This document shows positions 1 through 8,842 of a stretch of 64,000 nt of DNA, one piece after another. The DNA comes from Bacteroidales bacterium Bact_22 (GTDB taxonomy: Bacteria > Bacteroidota > Bacteroidia > Bacteroidales > F082), in the NCBI GenBank assembly GCA_001603665.1, contig LUZN01000009.1:1-64000 (forward strand), read 5' to 3'. Below the pieces are notes generated by a model. The model was not told where the DNA came from, ran no database searches, and saw only the letters and a list, made by a program, of their open reading frames with translations. A program made the position numbers and the translations under genes. Numbering within the stretch: the stretch's first letter is position 1; every line of letters begins with the position of its first letter.

Positions 1-102
1 GGAAATCCTCGTGAATTTTAAGTTCTTGAAGTTATTTGAGCTCTTAAAGTTCTTTAAAAAAGTTAATAAAATAATTGAATAATATTAAAAAAGAAAAAAA
101 TC

Positions 103-2577
103 ATGAAAAAATTATCCTTATTATTATTAGCAATTGCGACAGTTCTCACCCTCTCGCAGTGCAAGAAAAAAGTTGAACAGATTGAACCTACGGGCGACAA
201 GCTCGTCCCTATCACCCTTGATGTGAAGGCGGTAAGCGACGGCCAGAAAATCAACGTGGACCCTAACACAGGCGAGGTGTCGTTTGAACTAAACGACGTG
301 GTTTACGTGGGCAGCGGCGGCAAATATGTGGGCAAACTCGAATGCCACGGCACCAAGTTTATGGGCACACTCACCAACCCTGTGCCAGACCAATCGCTCT
401 ATTTCTATTTCCTCGGCAACCGATTCATCTATGAGGAGGACGCCTTCGTACCAGGCACCAGCGATATATGCTCGTTCGACATCATCGACCAGTCTGACCC
501 CGACAACATGCCTGTGATTTCGATGGCAATCTCCGAAGAGCCTTTCACCGGCTCGGGCACATACCACGCCTTTTTCTATAACAAGGGCGCATTAGTGAAA
601 TTCAACGTGACCACAGAGTCAAACGATCCGATATATATTGAGAGACCGGGTCTCGTCAACTTTATGGAGCTTGACTTCGGTACCAACGACTTCATATACT
701 ACACCAGCAACGAATGCATTAATCTTGGTCGCGGAAGCGGCGAACGCTGGGTGATACTGATGCCGCAAAACGCCATCCCGGCGGGTGGACAAGGCTCGGC
801 CTACTCACACAGCCTCGCATACACCGGAACATGCGGCGCTATACCTCAAATAGTCTCCAACGGCTATTATTTCGACGGCATCCCGGTAGTCGTCAACACC
901 CCGACCGGACAACAAGGCGACGCCCCGGCAACTCCGGCTTATATCAATTCAAGCGTCAACGGATCGAAGATTTATGTCTCATGGCAAAGCTCATGGAATG
1001 CGGCATATTATAAGATTTACAGGTCTTCATCGTATAACGGCACATACGAAAAGGTTGGCGAAAGCGATGGCACGTTCTGGTACGACCTCCATCCTGAAGA
1101 GAACAACTACTACAAGGTGAGTGCCGCCAACGACTTCGGCGAAAGCAGCATGACCTCCCAATATGCCTATGTCCACTACACAGCCTCCTTGCCTCCGAGC
1201 ACTCCTTCCAACGTCACCGCAACCGTAAGCGGCTCAACCGTAGTGTTGGCATGGGACGAGGTTGAGGGCGCCGACTCATATTATATTTACAGGTCAGCCA
1301 CAGCCGACGGCACGTTCTATATTATCGGCGGAAGCTTTACCCCGACTTTCACCGACCAAGGTCCTGGTTCCGACAATTACTATAGACTGGCTGCCGTGAA
1401 CAGCGTAGGCCAAAGCGCCCAAAGCGACATTGTTTATTGTGCATTCAGCGGCTCGGCTCCGGCAACCCCTACTGGTGTCAGCTCTTACAACACTTATACC
1501 CATGCCACCATATCGTGGAACAGCTCGGAGGGTGCCAGTTCCTATAAAATTTACAAATCGTCAACTAAAAACGGCAGCTATGGTTGTATAGGCACAACCA
1601 CCCAAACCTCTTTTGTTGATGACAACCTTCAAACCGACAACTTCTATAAAGTGAGCGCAGCAAACTCATGGGGCGAGAGCGAAAAGAGCGGCTGGACCTA
1701 TTGCTATTTAACGACCGCGGCTCCTACAGGCGCCATCAACGGCAAGTTCAGCATCAGTGCAAACGACCAGGTGTATTTCTCACAAGGCAACCTGATGTAC
1801 AGAGCCACAACCCAAGTTTGGCGTTTCCAAGAAGAACAATGGAACATTTGTGGTCAAGACAACGCGAACATCTCGTCGAGCTACAACGGCTGGATCGACC
1901 TCTTCGGCTGGGGCACCAGCGGCTGGGACAACGGCAACACTTATTACAGGCCTTACAATTCAGAATTTGACAGTTGGAGTGATGGTGCGGGCTACGGTCC
2001 GACCGATGGTTCAAACTACGATTATAACCTGACCGGCACCTACGCCAATGCCGACTGGGGTGTTTACAATGCCATCCAAAACGGCGGCAACCAGGCGGGG
2101 CTGTGGCGCACTTTGACGTATGAGGAATGGTATTACGTCCTCAATGGCCGTGGCACAACATCGGGCATCCGCTACGCCAAAGCCTATCTGCCATTCGATG
2201 GTGGCCGTGAGGGCATATTGCTGTTCCCTGACGACTGGCCGGAGCTGGTCGATGTGAACAACACCAACAATCCGATGGCTGCATTCTCCTCAAATATTTT
2301 CTCGAGCGAAACTTGGGCGTTGATGCAGTATCGTGGAGTGGTGTTTTTGCCGGTAGCAGGTTATAGATTTTTGGGGGATCCATTTGGTCCTAGTATTGCA
2401 AATACATACTTTGATGGAACAGCGCGTTATTGGACAGCTTCAACACTAAGCTCGTACTGGACCTATACTTCAAAAGGCGCATGTTCTTTTAGGGTTGATA
2501 ACGATGAATGGCAGTTTGATTTCAATGAACCTCGTTATTGTGGTTATTCTATCCGATTGGTTCGTGATATTAGATAA
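103..2577 (+). CDS. Surface lipoprotein with three Fn3-like repeats and a lectin-fold-like C-terminal domain
   Basis: A lysine-rich start, a hydrophobic stretch and the lipobox LTLSQC (Cys20) mark a lipoprotein, so it is probably exported and lipid-anchored. Residues about 25-270 are a beta-rich region I do not recognise. Three fibronectin-III-like repeats of about 85-90 residues begin near residues 275, 363 and 452, each opening with a P-x-T-P motif and carrying a 'YKIYRS/YYIYRS' strand. From about residue 540 the protein resembles the FISUMP/Lcl_C type domain found on many Bacteroidales surface proteins, ending in 'YSIRLVR'. The likely role is binding at the cell surface; the ligand cannot be read. 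The last 250 bases or so are visibly more AT-rich than the rest of the gene. No TAnnTTTG element was seen in the 102 upstream bases. Confidence 0.8.
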   Translation: MKKLSLLLLAIATVLTLSQCKKKVEQIEPTGDKLVPITLDVKAVSDGQKINVDPNTGEVSFELNDVVYVGSGGKYVGKLECHGTKFMGTLTNPVPDQSLYFYFLGNRFIYEEDAFVPGTSDICSFDIIDQSDPDNMPVISMAISEEPFTGSGTYHAFFYNKGALVKFNVTTESNDPIYIERPGLVNFMELDFGTNDFIYYTSNECINLGRGSGERWVILMPQNAIPAGGQGSAYSHSLAYTGTCGAIPQIVSNGYYFDGIPVVVNTPTGQQGDAPATPAYINSSVNGSKIYVSWQSSWNAAYYKIYRSSSYNGTYEKVGESDGTFWYDLHPEENNYYKVSAANDFGESSMTSQYAYVHYTASLPPSTPSNVTATVSGSTVVLAWDEVEGADSYYIYRSATADGTFYIIGGSFTPTFTDQGPGSDNYYRLAAVNSVGQSAQSDIVYCAFSGSAPATPTGVSSYNTYTHATISWNSSEGASSYKIYKSSTKNGSYGCIGTTTQTSFVDDNLQTDNFYKVSAANSWGESEKSGWTYCYLTTAAPTGAINGKFSISANDQVYFSQGNLMYRATTQVWRFQEEQWNICGQDNANISSSYNGWIDLFGWGTSGWDNGNTYYRPYNSEFDSWSDGAGYGPTDGSNYDYNLTGTYANADWGVYNAIQNGGNQAGLWRTLTYEEWYYVLNGRGTTSGIRYAKAYLPFDGGREGILLFPDDWPELVDVNNTNNPMAAFSSNIFSSETWALMQYRGVVFLPVAGYRFLGDPFGPSIANTYFDGTARYWTASTLSSYWTYTSKGACSFRVDNDEWQFDFNEPRYCGYSIRLVRDIR

Positions 2578-2622
2578 GGGCATTTTGGTTTAATAAAAAG
2601 GAGGGGATTATTCCCTGGTTTG

Positions 2623-2647
2623 TAGGGACGCGCTGCGCGCGTCCCTA
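2623..2647. repeat. REP-like palindrome TAGGGACGCGC-tgc-GCGCGTCCCTA
   Basis: Perfect 11-bp inverted repeat with a 3-base loop between two convergent genes. A related palindrome (TGTAGGGACG arms) occurs at 32151-32180, so this is a dispersed element. It could also act as a bidirectional terminator or mRNA-stabilising hairpin for the flanking genes. Confidence 0.8.
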
Positions 2648-2654
2648 TGTTTGT

Positions 2655-3602
2655 TTATAGCAAATCCAAAATTGTTTCCGGTGTAATCGACATTTCAGTT
2701 ATGGCACAAAGACCAGAACCAAGGTCTTTCAAGCTGGCACCGAGCAGATAAACTTGGCCATCGATAATTAGGAAACGGTCGTGATTTCGATGAGGCAGCT
2801 GAACAAACTCAATCTTGGGGTATTGCGTATTATGTTTTTTCAGGTCGGTCAAAAACTGTTCATTATAACGAGTGTAAATAACAGCGGACACACCATCAGA
2901 ACGCTTGGTAAGCATCGAAAGCACTCGGTCATCAACGAAATTGTCTATCAGTATAATCCTATCTTTAGCTAACCGAACCATATCTGAAACGTAAGTCCAG
3001 GCATCCCACACACAGCCAGTTGGAAATACCTGCTCAGGAAGCAGTTTAGGAGAGTTTTCCTCTATTTTTTCAAGAATTTCCTCTATTTTGTTATCCGTTG
3101 TCTGCATCCATTGTTTGTTTTCCAGTTGCTGTAATTCAACGCGGTCTAATCTTTGGAATATCTCCAAACTAGCGGCAATATAACGTTGCATTCCCACAAA
3201 GGCTCTCATTATCTTAATGTTGGTGTCAATTGCCACTCGGCTTCGGAGCAGTCCGCTGAGCATTCCTATACCTTGTTGTGTGAAAGCGTATGGCAATGCA
3301 CGACGATCACCGCCTCTCTCGTTTGAAGTGCCAAAATGGCACTTCAAACCATTATACTCTTCTTTGGTTAATTGAAACATGAAATCTTCGGGAAAACGTT
3401 CAATATTTCGTTTTACCTGCCTGTTCATCTGTTTCACCTCCACTTGATAAAGAAATGCCAGATCACGGTCAATAAGCACTTGAACACCTCTGATAGTCAA
3501 AATAAGTTTCTCAATATCATTAACACTTGGTGTCCCTAATTTTTCACAGTTTTTTACTATTTCTACAACTTGTTTGTCTTTTTTAATAATTATATTTTCC
3601 AT
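2655..3602 (-). CDS. ORF6N-domain protein with PLD-like C-terminal half
   Basis: Residues about 25-135 match the ORF6N DNA-binding domain first known from phage antirepressors: 'IRGVQVLIDRDLAFLYQVE', 'NIERFPEDFMFQLTKEE' and 'PYAFTQQGIGMLSGLLRS' are typical. The C-terminal half (about 200-315) has the 'ILIDNFVDD' and 'HDRFLIIDGQVYLLGASLKD' motifs that accompany ORF6N in many Bacteroidota proteins and look like a degenerate phospholipase-D HKD motif (H-x-R instead of H-x-K). The likely role is DNA binding, possibly with a nuclease-like fold; the target is unknown. No phage genes flank it, so it appears to be a stand-alone chromosomal copy. Confidence 0.85.
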   Translation of the reverse strand: MENIIIKKDKQVVEIVKNCEKLGTPSVNDIEKLILTIRGVQVLIDRDLAFLYQVEVKQMNRQVKRNIERFPEDFMFQLTKEEYNGLKCHFGTSNERGGDRRALPYAFTQQGIGMLSGLLRSRVAIDTNIKIMRAFVGMQRYIAASLEIFQRLDRVELQQLENKQWMQTTDNKIEEILEKIEENSPKLLPEQVFPTGCVWDAWTYVSDMVRLAKDRIILIDNFVDDRVLSMLTKRSDGVSAVIYTRYNEQFLTDLKKHNTQYPKIEFVQLPHRNHDRFLIIDGQVYLLGASLKDLGSGLCAITEMSITPETILDLL

Positions 3603-3710
3603 AGTATCTAAAATTTATAAATAAAAAAATCTCCTTTCGTCATCCGACGAAGTCATTTTTGATCAATAAGTTTTACGATGCTATGAAAGGCTGTGATTCT
3701 AAATCATTCG

Positions 3711-3718
3711 CAAAGATA
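3711..3718 (-). promoter_or_regulatory. -7 element TATCTTTG upstream of the ORF6N gene
   Basis: The minus strand reads TATCTTTG, matching Bacteroidota TAnnTTTG. It would give a leader of about 100 nt for the gene starting at 3602. Confidence 0.5.
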
Positions 3719-3751
3719 CTACATATTTATCGATTTGTCAAGAGATTTTGT

Positions 3752-3783
3752 AAAATAAAAAAGGATGTCAAACCGACATCCTT
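3752..3783 (-). terminator. Intrinsic terminator of the TPM-domain gene
   Basis: 9-bp perfect stem AAGGATGTC/GACATCCTT (3761-3769 with 3775-3783) followed on the minus strand by a T-rich run. It begins 9 bases after the stop codon of the TPM-domain gene. Confidence 0.8.
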
Positions 3784-3791
3784 AGTATTTA

Positions 3792-5354
3792 CTACCACCT
3801 CCCAGAGTAGCCGCCGCCACCGCTGCGACCTCCACCGAAGGAGCCGCCCGACGAATGTGACGAGCCGCCACTGCTGTAGCCTCCGCCACTCGATGAATGC
3901 TCACGACGTGGTATCACCACCTGTTTCACGGTCTTTTCCTTGCAGAACAAACAACCGTATGTCACCTCGTCGAGACCGGTGTGCTCGTAGGTAGCCACCT
4001 TTATGACTTTGGTGTTTTCTTTCTTCAGTAGATGCGCGCCACAATGGTCGCAGTTGGTGAAGCTCTTGTATTTCTTACCTTTTTCTTTAATTACAAATGC
4101 ATGACCGTTCGCACAGTGCATCGTGGTGAACTGCCTTGCCTGGTTAAGCATCTCGGCAGTCTCCAACTCAGGAAGCTGCACTGTGGCGTCTGTCGTCATA
4201 TCCGCATGACACTCCGGACAGATCATCTCAGGACACTTCTTTTTGCGTTCTTCATAAATCGATTTGTAATACCATCCCATCCATAAAGCGAGTATGTTAA
4301 CCCACTGAGTGCGGTGGTAGTTCTTTGCCTTGTCGTAAACGCCACGTGGGTTGATCGAATCTTTCGCCACCTTGTCGGCCATCTTTAGCTCGCGACGATT
4401 TTGTTTTATGCATATCCATGAGAAATAAGCGAAGATGGTGAAACCGGCTATCCAATTTCTAATCACAATCTCCTCCTCGCCTTCCATCAACGCGAAAAAC
4501 ACTATGTAAGCCACCAAGAACCACACTATCGCCGACAGTCCGAAGTTGAGTGAACGGGCGCATCCAGCACCTTGCCATGCCGAGCCGCTCCACGTAGTGC
4601 CGGGCTCGTTGATAAACTTCAAACCCTCTTTCGAAGTGATGGTATATTCATCTTTAAAACTCTTATCGGCTTTGTTTTTATAAATCTTGTCGTCTTTTCT
4701 TGTAAAAAGAAAATAAAGGAACGAGATCGCCGGGATACAGAACACCAGCAGTACTATCATCCAGATGTAGAACGAACTCATCACCTCCTTGTCTTTCTCA
4801 GCTTTTATATCAGAATAAATCTGCTTGTCGGGCAACACGGTGATAAGCTCTTCGGGCATGGTGCCGCCGAAAACAGCGACGATATCCATCACTCCGGCAA
4901 GCATTCCACCTTCGTAGTCGCCTTCCTTAAAATAGGGTTTTATTGTATGCTGGAAAATCTCGAAACATTTCGCATCGGGCAATATCGCCTCTATACCGTA
5001 ACCTGTCTCAAACTCAAAGGCATGTGCGTCTTCCACAAAGAGAAGCAGCAAACCGTTGTCCTTACCCTTGTCGCCAATGCCCCAATAGTTAAAGAGACGT
5101 GTCCTGAAAGTAACAGGATCCTCATCGGTCCGGCTCAAGCAAACCAAAAACACATCGACACTATCGCGGATGGCGTTCAAGGCGGTGTTGATCTTCATCT
5201 CCGCCTCATCCGACAGGTAGTTGTCAGGGTCGCTGACATGGATGTAATTGCTCTGGGTACGGGTGTTCGGGACGTTGTAAATAGTCCACGCATTATCAGC
5301 AGACAAAGGCAAAATCGTTATTGCCAAAATCAATGTAAAAAATAACTTTTTCAT
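3792..5354 (-). CDS. TPM-domain membrane protein with inserted zinc-ribbon-like region and glycine-serine tail
   Basis: A 520-residue protein from the ATG at 5354, chosen because it opens a clean signal peptide (MKKLFFTLILAITILPLSA) whereas an upstream in-frame ATG adds ten unconvincing residues. Residues about 35-160 are a TPM (YgcG) domain with 'YLSDEAEMKINTALN', 'NDNGLLLLF'-like and 'YGIEAILPD' motifs. Membrane segments follow near residues 200-225, 275-295 and 305-325. The cytoplasmic-side region holds several Cys pairs (CPECH, CDHCG, CLFCK) that look like zinc ribbons, and the end is a Gly/Ser-rich tail typical of YgcG proteins. TPM proteins are implicated in envelope or photosystem maintenance elsewhere; the function here is not known. 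Confidence 0.8.
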   Translation of the reverse strand: MKKLFFTLILAITILPLSADNAWTIYNVPNTRTQSNYIHVSDPDNYLSDEAEMKINTALNAIRDSVDVFLVCLSRTDEDPVTFRTRLFNYWGIGDKGKDNGLLLLFVEDAHAFEFETGYGIEAILPDAKCFEIFQHTIKPYFKEGDYEGGMLAGVMDIVAVFGGTMPEELITVLPDKQIYSDIKAEKDKEVMSSFYIWMIVLLVFCIPAISFLYFLFTRKDDKIYKNKADKSFKDEYTITSKEGLKFINEPGTTWSGSAWQGAGCARSLNFGLSAIVWFLVAYIVFFALMEGEEEIVIRNWIAGFTIFAYFSWICIKQNRRELKMADKVAKDSINPRGVYDKAKNYHRTQWVNILALWMGWYYKSIYEERKKKCPEMICPECHADMTTDATVQLPELETAEMLNQARQFTTMHCANGHAFVIKEKGKKYKSFTNCDHCGAHLLKKENTKVIKVATYEHTGLDEVTYGCLFCKEKTVKQVVIPRREHSSSGGGYSSGGSSHSSGGSFGGGRSGGGGYSGRW

Positions 5355-5398
5355 ATCTCTAATCTTATAATCTTCTAAACTCATAAGCTTATAAGCTT

Positions 5399-6154
5399 TT
5401 AATCTTTAAAAAAATACTGCCCCTTCCCTCTTGTCTTCTTGCCATATTGTATGGCGTGCTTCGGACAATGATGGTAGCAGGCATCGCAGGTGTTGCAATG
5501 TCCGTTCCACTTCGGACGTCCGCTCTCCATCGTGATGTTTTTCACCGGGCACACCTTCTCGCAGATTCCGCATGAGATGCAGCTCTCGTTGGCGAAAAAC
5601 GGCTTGTCGGACGCCCATTTCCAGAAATTTTTGCCGATGACGTTGCTCTTGAAACGCGGCAAAGCACCTTTTATCATATCCGAAAATTCGGCGTGATTTT
5701 TGATAAGTTCAATCACCTTCGGTAGCTTTTCCTTGGCTTTCGCTATCTTTTGGTCGGCTACTTCAGGCTTATCGACGCTCATCCCCATCATGTTAACATA
5801 GGTATTCGGCATCTTAAAACAATAAGCGCCATTCAGTTCTAATCCTTTGTTTTCCAATGATTTACGGAATAATTTTTCAGTCTCACCGACGTTATCGCCG
5901 CAAGTCACAGCAGTCCAGATATACGATGGTTTGCCATTGATAATCAATTGATTAACAAATTCATCAACAAGATGTGGCGGTCGCCAGGAATATATCGGGT
6001 AAACGAATCCGAGCGTCTCGTTTTCAGCGAGAGTGTATTCAAAAGCGCCATTACGCTGGGCTTCAGGGATGAAGACGAGTTTGTCGTCCAACGCCTCAGC
6101 GATGCATTGTGCGATATATTTGCTGTTTCCGCAACCTGAATAGTAGAAAACCAT
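5399..6154 (-). CDS. EFR1-family ferredoxin (flavodoxin-like domain plus two 4Fe-4S clusters)
   Basis: 251 residues from ATG 6154; an in-frame TTG at 6175 is less likely because the family starts 'M(V/I)xYxSGxGNS'. The N-terminal half has the flavodoxin-like phosphate-binding loop 'YYSGCGNSKYIA'. The C-terminal part has two ferredoxin motifs, CISCGICEKVCP and CNTCDACYHHCP, each able to hold a 4Fe-4S cluster. Such proteins probably shuttle electrons in the cytoplasm; the partner is not evident from the neighbours. The gene is divergent from the capA-like gene and has its own promoter. It follows no operon, and the downstream TPM gene starts 44 bases after its stop. Confidence 0.85.
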   Translation of the reverse strand: MVFYYSGCGNSKYIAQCIAEALDDKLVFIPEAQRNGAFEYTLAENETLGFVYPIYSWRPPHLVDEFVNQLIINGKPSYIWTAVTCGDNVGETEKLFRKSLENKGLELNGAYCFKMPNTYVNMMGMSVDKPEVADQKIAKAKEKLPKVIELIKNHAEFSDMIKGALPRFKSNVIGKNFWKWASDKPFFANESCISCGICEKVCPVKNITMESGRPKWNGHCNTCDACYHHCPKHAIQYGKKTRGKGQYFFKD

Positions 6155-6168
6155 AGTTGAAATAACTT

Positions 6169-6200
6169 TTTGCAAATATAGGAAAAAATTTGTACTTTTG
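6169..6200 (+). promoter_or_regulatory. Promoter of the CapA-like gene (TTTG - 20 bp - TACTTTTG)
   Basis: -33 TTTG at 6169-6172 and -7 TACTTTTG at 6193-6200 with 20-bp spacing match the Bacteroidota consensus. Transcription should start at about 6204-6207, at or next to the GTG codon at 6205. Confidence 0.7.
6173..6180 (-). promoter_or_regulatory. -7 element TATATTTG of the EFR1-type gene
   Basis: Minus-strand TATATTTG 18 bases before ATG 6154. It is arranged back to back with the capA-like promoter. Confidence 0.65.
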
Positions 6201-6204
6201 CATT

Positions 6205-7302
6205 GTGAAATATTTTTTGAAGATATTAATCTTTTTGTTGGTCCCGATGTCGGCGGTTTGCCAGAACGATGGCGACACCACCGCGCTCCGCATCATCTTC
6301 TGCGGCGACCTCATGGGCCACGGCGGACAGATCAGGGCCTCGCAAACCGCCGACGGATACGACTATTCGCCGTGTTTTCAGTTTGTCGAGGGATACCTCA
6401 AGAGTGCCGACCTCGCCGTCGCTAACTTCGAGCTCACGCTGGCAGGTCCACCCTACAGCGGCTACCCGCAGTTCTCGTCGCCCGACCAGGTGCTCGTCGA
6501 CGCACACCGCGCCGGCTTCGGACTGTTCACCACCGTCAACAACCACTGCATGGACAGCGGAAAAGAGGGCTTTCTGCGCACCCTCGACGTGTTCGACTCG
6601 CTCGGCGTCGCCCACCTCGGCACCTACCGCGACACCCTCGAGCGACAGGCCAACCACCCGCTGATGATGGACATCAAGGGCTTCCGCCTCGCTTTTCTCA
6701 CCTACACCTATGGCACCAACGAGATTCCGGTGCCCGCCCCGCTGGTGGCCAACATGATCGACACCACCGTCATGGCCGACGACCTCGCCGAGGCGATGCG
6801 GATGGGCGCTGAATACGTCATCACCATGATACACTGGGGAATAGAATACGACACCATAGCCAACCGTCAGCAACGCGAGCTGGCAAAGTTCCTGCTCAGC
6901 CACGGCTCCGACATCGTCATCGGCGGACATCCTCATGTGGTGCAGGACGCCACCATGGACGCGCTGCCCGACAACGACAAAACGCCCGAGATAGTAGTAT
7001 ATTCGATGGGAAACCTCATCTCGAACCAGCGCTTCCGCAACACCGACGGCGGCATCATGGTCGAGCTCGAGCTCCGTCGCGACGGCGACAAGATACTCCA
7101 AGACTGCGGCTACATGCCTTATTGGGTTTACCGCGGCGTGTACAACGGACTATACCAATATTATATCCTGCCGACGCGTGCCGCGCGGCAGGATCCTAAA
7201 AAATTCCAGCTTTCGAAAGAAGATATCGACGCCCTGATATTGTTCGACAACAACACCCGCGAACGTCTCAACGGCTCGATTAAAGAGGTATCAGCGTACT
7301 GA
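6205..7302 (+). CDS. CapA/YwtB-type metallophosphatase-family protein
   Basis: The family motif set is present: 'IIFCGDLMGH' (metal ligands), 'VANFE', 'TVNNHCMD', 'MIHWGIEY' and 'IGGHPHVVQ', over about 365 residues. This places it in the PGA_cap (poly-gamma-glutamate capsule CapA-like) branch of calcineurin-fold phosphatases. An N-terminal hydrophobic stretch (KYFLKILIFLLVPMSAVC) suggests export. The start is uncertain: no ATG opens the signal peptide, and the GTG at 6205 fits it, giving an almost leaderless mRNA because the -7 box ends at 6200. The first in-frame ATG (6247) would cut the signal. There are no other capsule genes nearby, so capsule synthesis is not implied. The gene is GC-rich compared with its neighbours, and its 3' end overlaps the convergent lipoprotein gene by 23 bp. 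Confidence 0.8.
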   Translation: MKYFLKILIFLLVPMSAVCQNDGDTTALRIIFCGDLMGHGGQIRASQTADGYDYSPCFQFVEGYLKSADLAVANFELTLAGPPYSGYPQFSSPDQVLVDAHRAGFGLFTTVNNHCMDSGKEGFLRTLDVFDSLGVAHLGTYRDTLERQANHPLMMDIKGFRLAFLTYTYGTNEIPVPAPLVANMIDTTVMADDLAEAMRMGAEYVITMIHWGIEYDTIANRQQRELAKFLLSHGSDIVIGGHPHVVQDATMDALPDNDKTPEIVVYSMGNLISNQRFRNTDGGIMVELELRRDGDKILQDCGYMPYWVYRGVYNGLYQYYILPTRAARQDPKKFQLSKEDIDALILFDNNTRERLNGSIKEVSAY

Positions 7303-8746
7303 CAACCACGTTGTTGTTTGCGCCCGTCTGGCTCTGTACACGTGTCACGCCGCGCTCCGGACCGGTCACATCGGTGACAAGCGTAACAGTCGCGCCGTCA
7401 GCCTTGATTACACTCTCGATGAATGCCATGACACCGCCGTCGTAGTTGCACCCAGTGCAGATATTATAAGGTGGCACCTGTGAACGGTCGACAGACACAT
7501 CCTCGATGGTCATTGTGGCAAGGTCGTAGATTTTGAAACCAGTCAAGCCATTCGACATAACAGATCTGTAGCAGTGACCTTCGGCGTCGAATTCCGAATA
7601 GAACGGCCAGTCCGAAGGAAGAGAGTTCGATGTCAGTTGATAAGTATTGGCATTAAAGGTCCATTTGGTCTGACCGTCAATCCATGAATAATTCTCTTCA
7701 TCGCAGACATAAACTGTTGCATACCCGGAATCTTCGGTGAAATAGCCATCGGTCACATACGTTCCCGTTGCCACATCGCCCTCGATATCGACACGATAAA
7801 TCGTTGGAGTCCACTCGCCGTGTATCGACACGAAATATTTACCGTTTATGCAGCGCATTGTGGGCCCGTAATTATAATCTGAAACTGGAATACCCTGAAC
7901 TGCCGGTAGAGTACCGTCGGAAGCCATGATAGCCGCAATATCCGGGATATTGCTGCCGTAGCTGATGCATGTGCCAAGGTGACCGTCATTGTCGGTGACA
8001 GCATAAGCGATGTTGATAGGCTGTGATTCACTACCAGGCATCACATTGATGACTTTGACATTATCGCCACTTATCTGAAGCTTGCTCAATCCGCCATAAT
8101 ACGAACCCGAAGCGAGATAGATATCGGTGCCTATCTGCGAGATTAGGCCCAGCTTACGCAGTCTGTCGCCGGTTAAATCCCCGTCTAAAGGCTGTCCATT
8201 ATCGAAAATCCAAGGGATATTTGGACCTCCCAAATATTTAAGATTACCTATCGGGAATACTTGAGTAACCCCGTTGAGGTCGTAAATCTTACCGTCGCTA
8301 CGGCGGAGAAGGAAGTTCTCACCACAATCCGACCACCAGCTGTGCTCCACCGTGCCGCGGATACGATCGGCCATGTCGTCACTGAAACCGCTGTAGTCGT
8401 TGCACTGATAACGGCATCCCATGAGCCAGATGTAGACGTCACCAACAGGAATCATCTGAGTGATCTGGATGGTGAGACTACGCCTCAATTCCGAAGCGAT
8501 ACCGCTGTCGTCGCAGTCATACTCATAAGCCATAATCTGCAGATTGCCATTTTCGTCGACACTGTAGAGGAATCCGCCGGTCTCGCCGTCTTTGGCACCT
8601 TCTTTATTAGCTAAAGCAAGATAACGGGCACCATTGAGGTTCACCTTACTCATCTTAAACGAAGCATCGCCTCCTTTATTTTTCTTACAAGAAACAACGC
8701 CGAAAACCAGCGTCAGAATTATGAAAACACCTAATAATTTCTTCAT
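7280..8746 (-). CDS. Lipoprotein, paralogue of the 22600-24093 lipoprotein
   Basis: 488 residues with lipobox VVSC at Cys20 followed by KKNKGG. The body is beta-rich with no motif I can name. Comparison shows clear relatedness to the 497-residue protein at 22600-24093: both begin with a Cys-Lys-Lys-Asn anchor, share 'K(V/M)(N/D)L..A..LALA', a 'W.WL..C' patch, 'LLRR/LVRKTDG.I', and end in 'RVISTLIRL/VVVSTLIPL'. The family is presumably surface or periplasmic; the function is unknown. It is expressed from its own promoter and is convergent with the CapA-like gene, with a 23-bp 3' overlap. Confidence 0.75.
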   Translation of the reverse strand: MKKLLGVFIILTLVFGVVSCKKNKGGDASFKMSKVNLNGARYLALANKEGAKDGETGGFLYSVDENGNLQIMAYEYDCDDSGIASELRRSLTIQITQMIPVGDVYIWLMGCRYQCNDYSGFSDDMADRIRGTVEHSWWSDCGENFLLRRSDGKIYDLNGVTQVFPIGNLKYLGGPNIPWIFDNGQPLDGDLTGDRLRKLGLISQIGTDIYLASGSYYGGLSKLQISGDNVKVINVMPGSESQPINIAYAVTDNDGHLGTCISYGSNIPDIAAIMASDGTLPAVQGIPVSDYNYGPTMRCINGKYFVSIHGEWTPTIYRVDIEGDVATGTYVTDGYFTEDSGYATVYVCDEENYSWIDGQTKWTFNANTYQLTSNSLPSDWPFYSEFDAEGHCYRSVMSNGLTGFKIYDLATMTIEDVSVDRSQVPPYNICTGCNYDGGVMAFIESVIKADGATVTLVTDVTGPERGVTRVQSQTGANNNVVVSTLIPL

Positions 8747-8799
8747 GATACTATAATTTTTAGGTCAACATTCCACTTAATTGATTAGTAATCAACCTG

Positions 8800-8807
8800 C
8801 AAAGATA
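8800..8807 (-). promoter_or_regulatory. -7 element TATCTTTG of the 7280-8746 lipoprotein
   Basis: Minus-strand TATCTTTG about 53 bases upstream of ATG 8746, matching TAnnTTTG. Confidence 0.6.
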
Positions 8808-8842
8808 AGAAGAAATCTTTAAAAAAGCAATTTTTTTGCAAT

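Noticed and set aside
2330-2577. Variable region of a diversity-generating retroelement
   Set aside because: No template repeat or reverse transcriptase is present in the window; only the fold type and the composition change suggest it.
3659-3994. 111-codon plus-strand ORF
   Set aside because: It runs through the terminator and the Gly/Ser tail of the TPM gene; serine/arginine-rich shadow.
6190-6205. TTG start for the CapA-like gene at 6190
   Set aside because: It lies within the -7 promoter element region, so it would not be transcribed; the GTG at 6205 is preferred.
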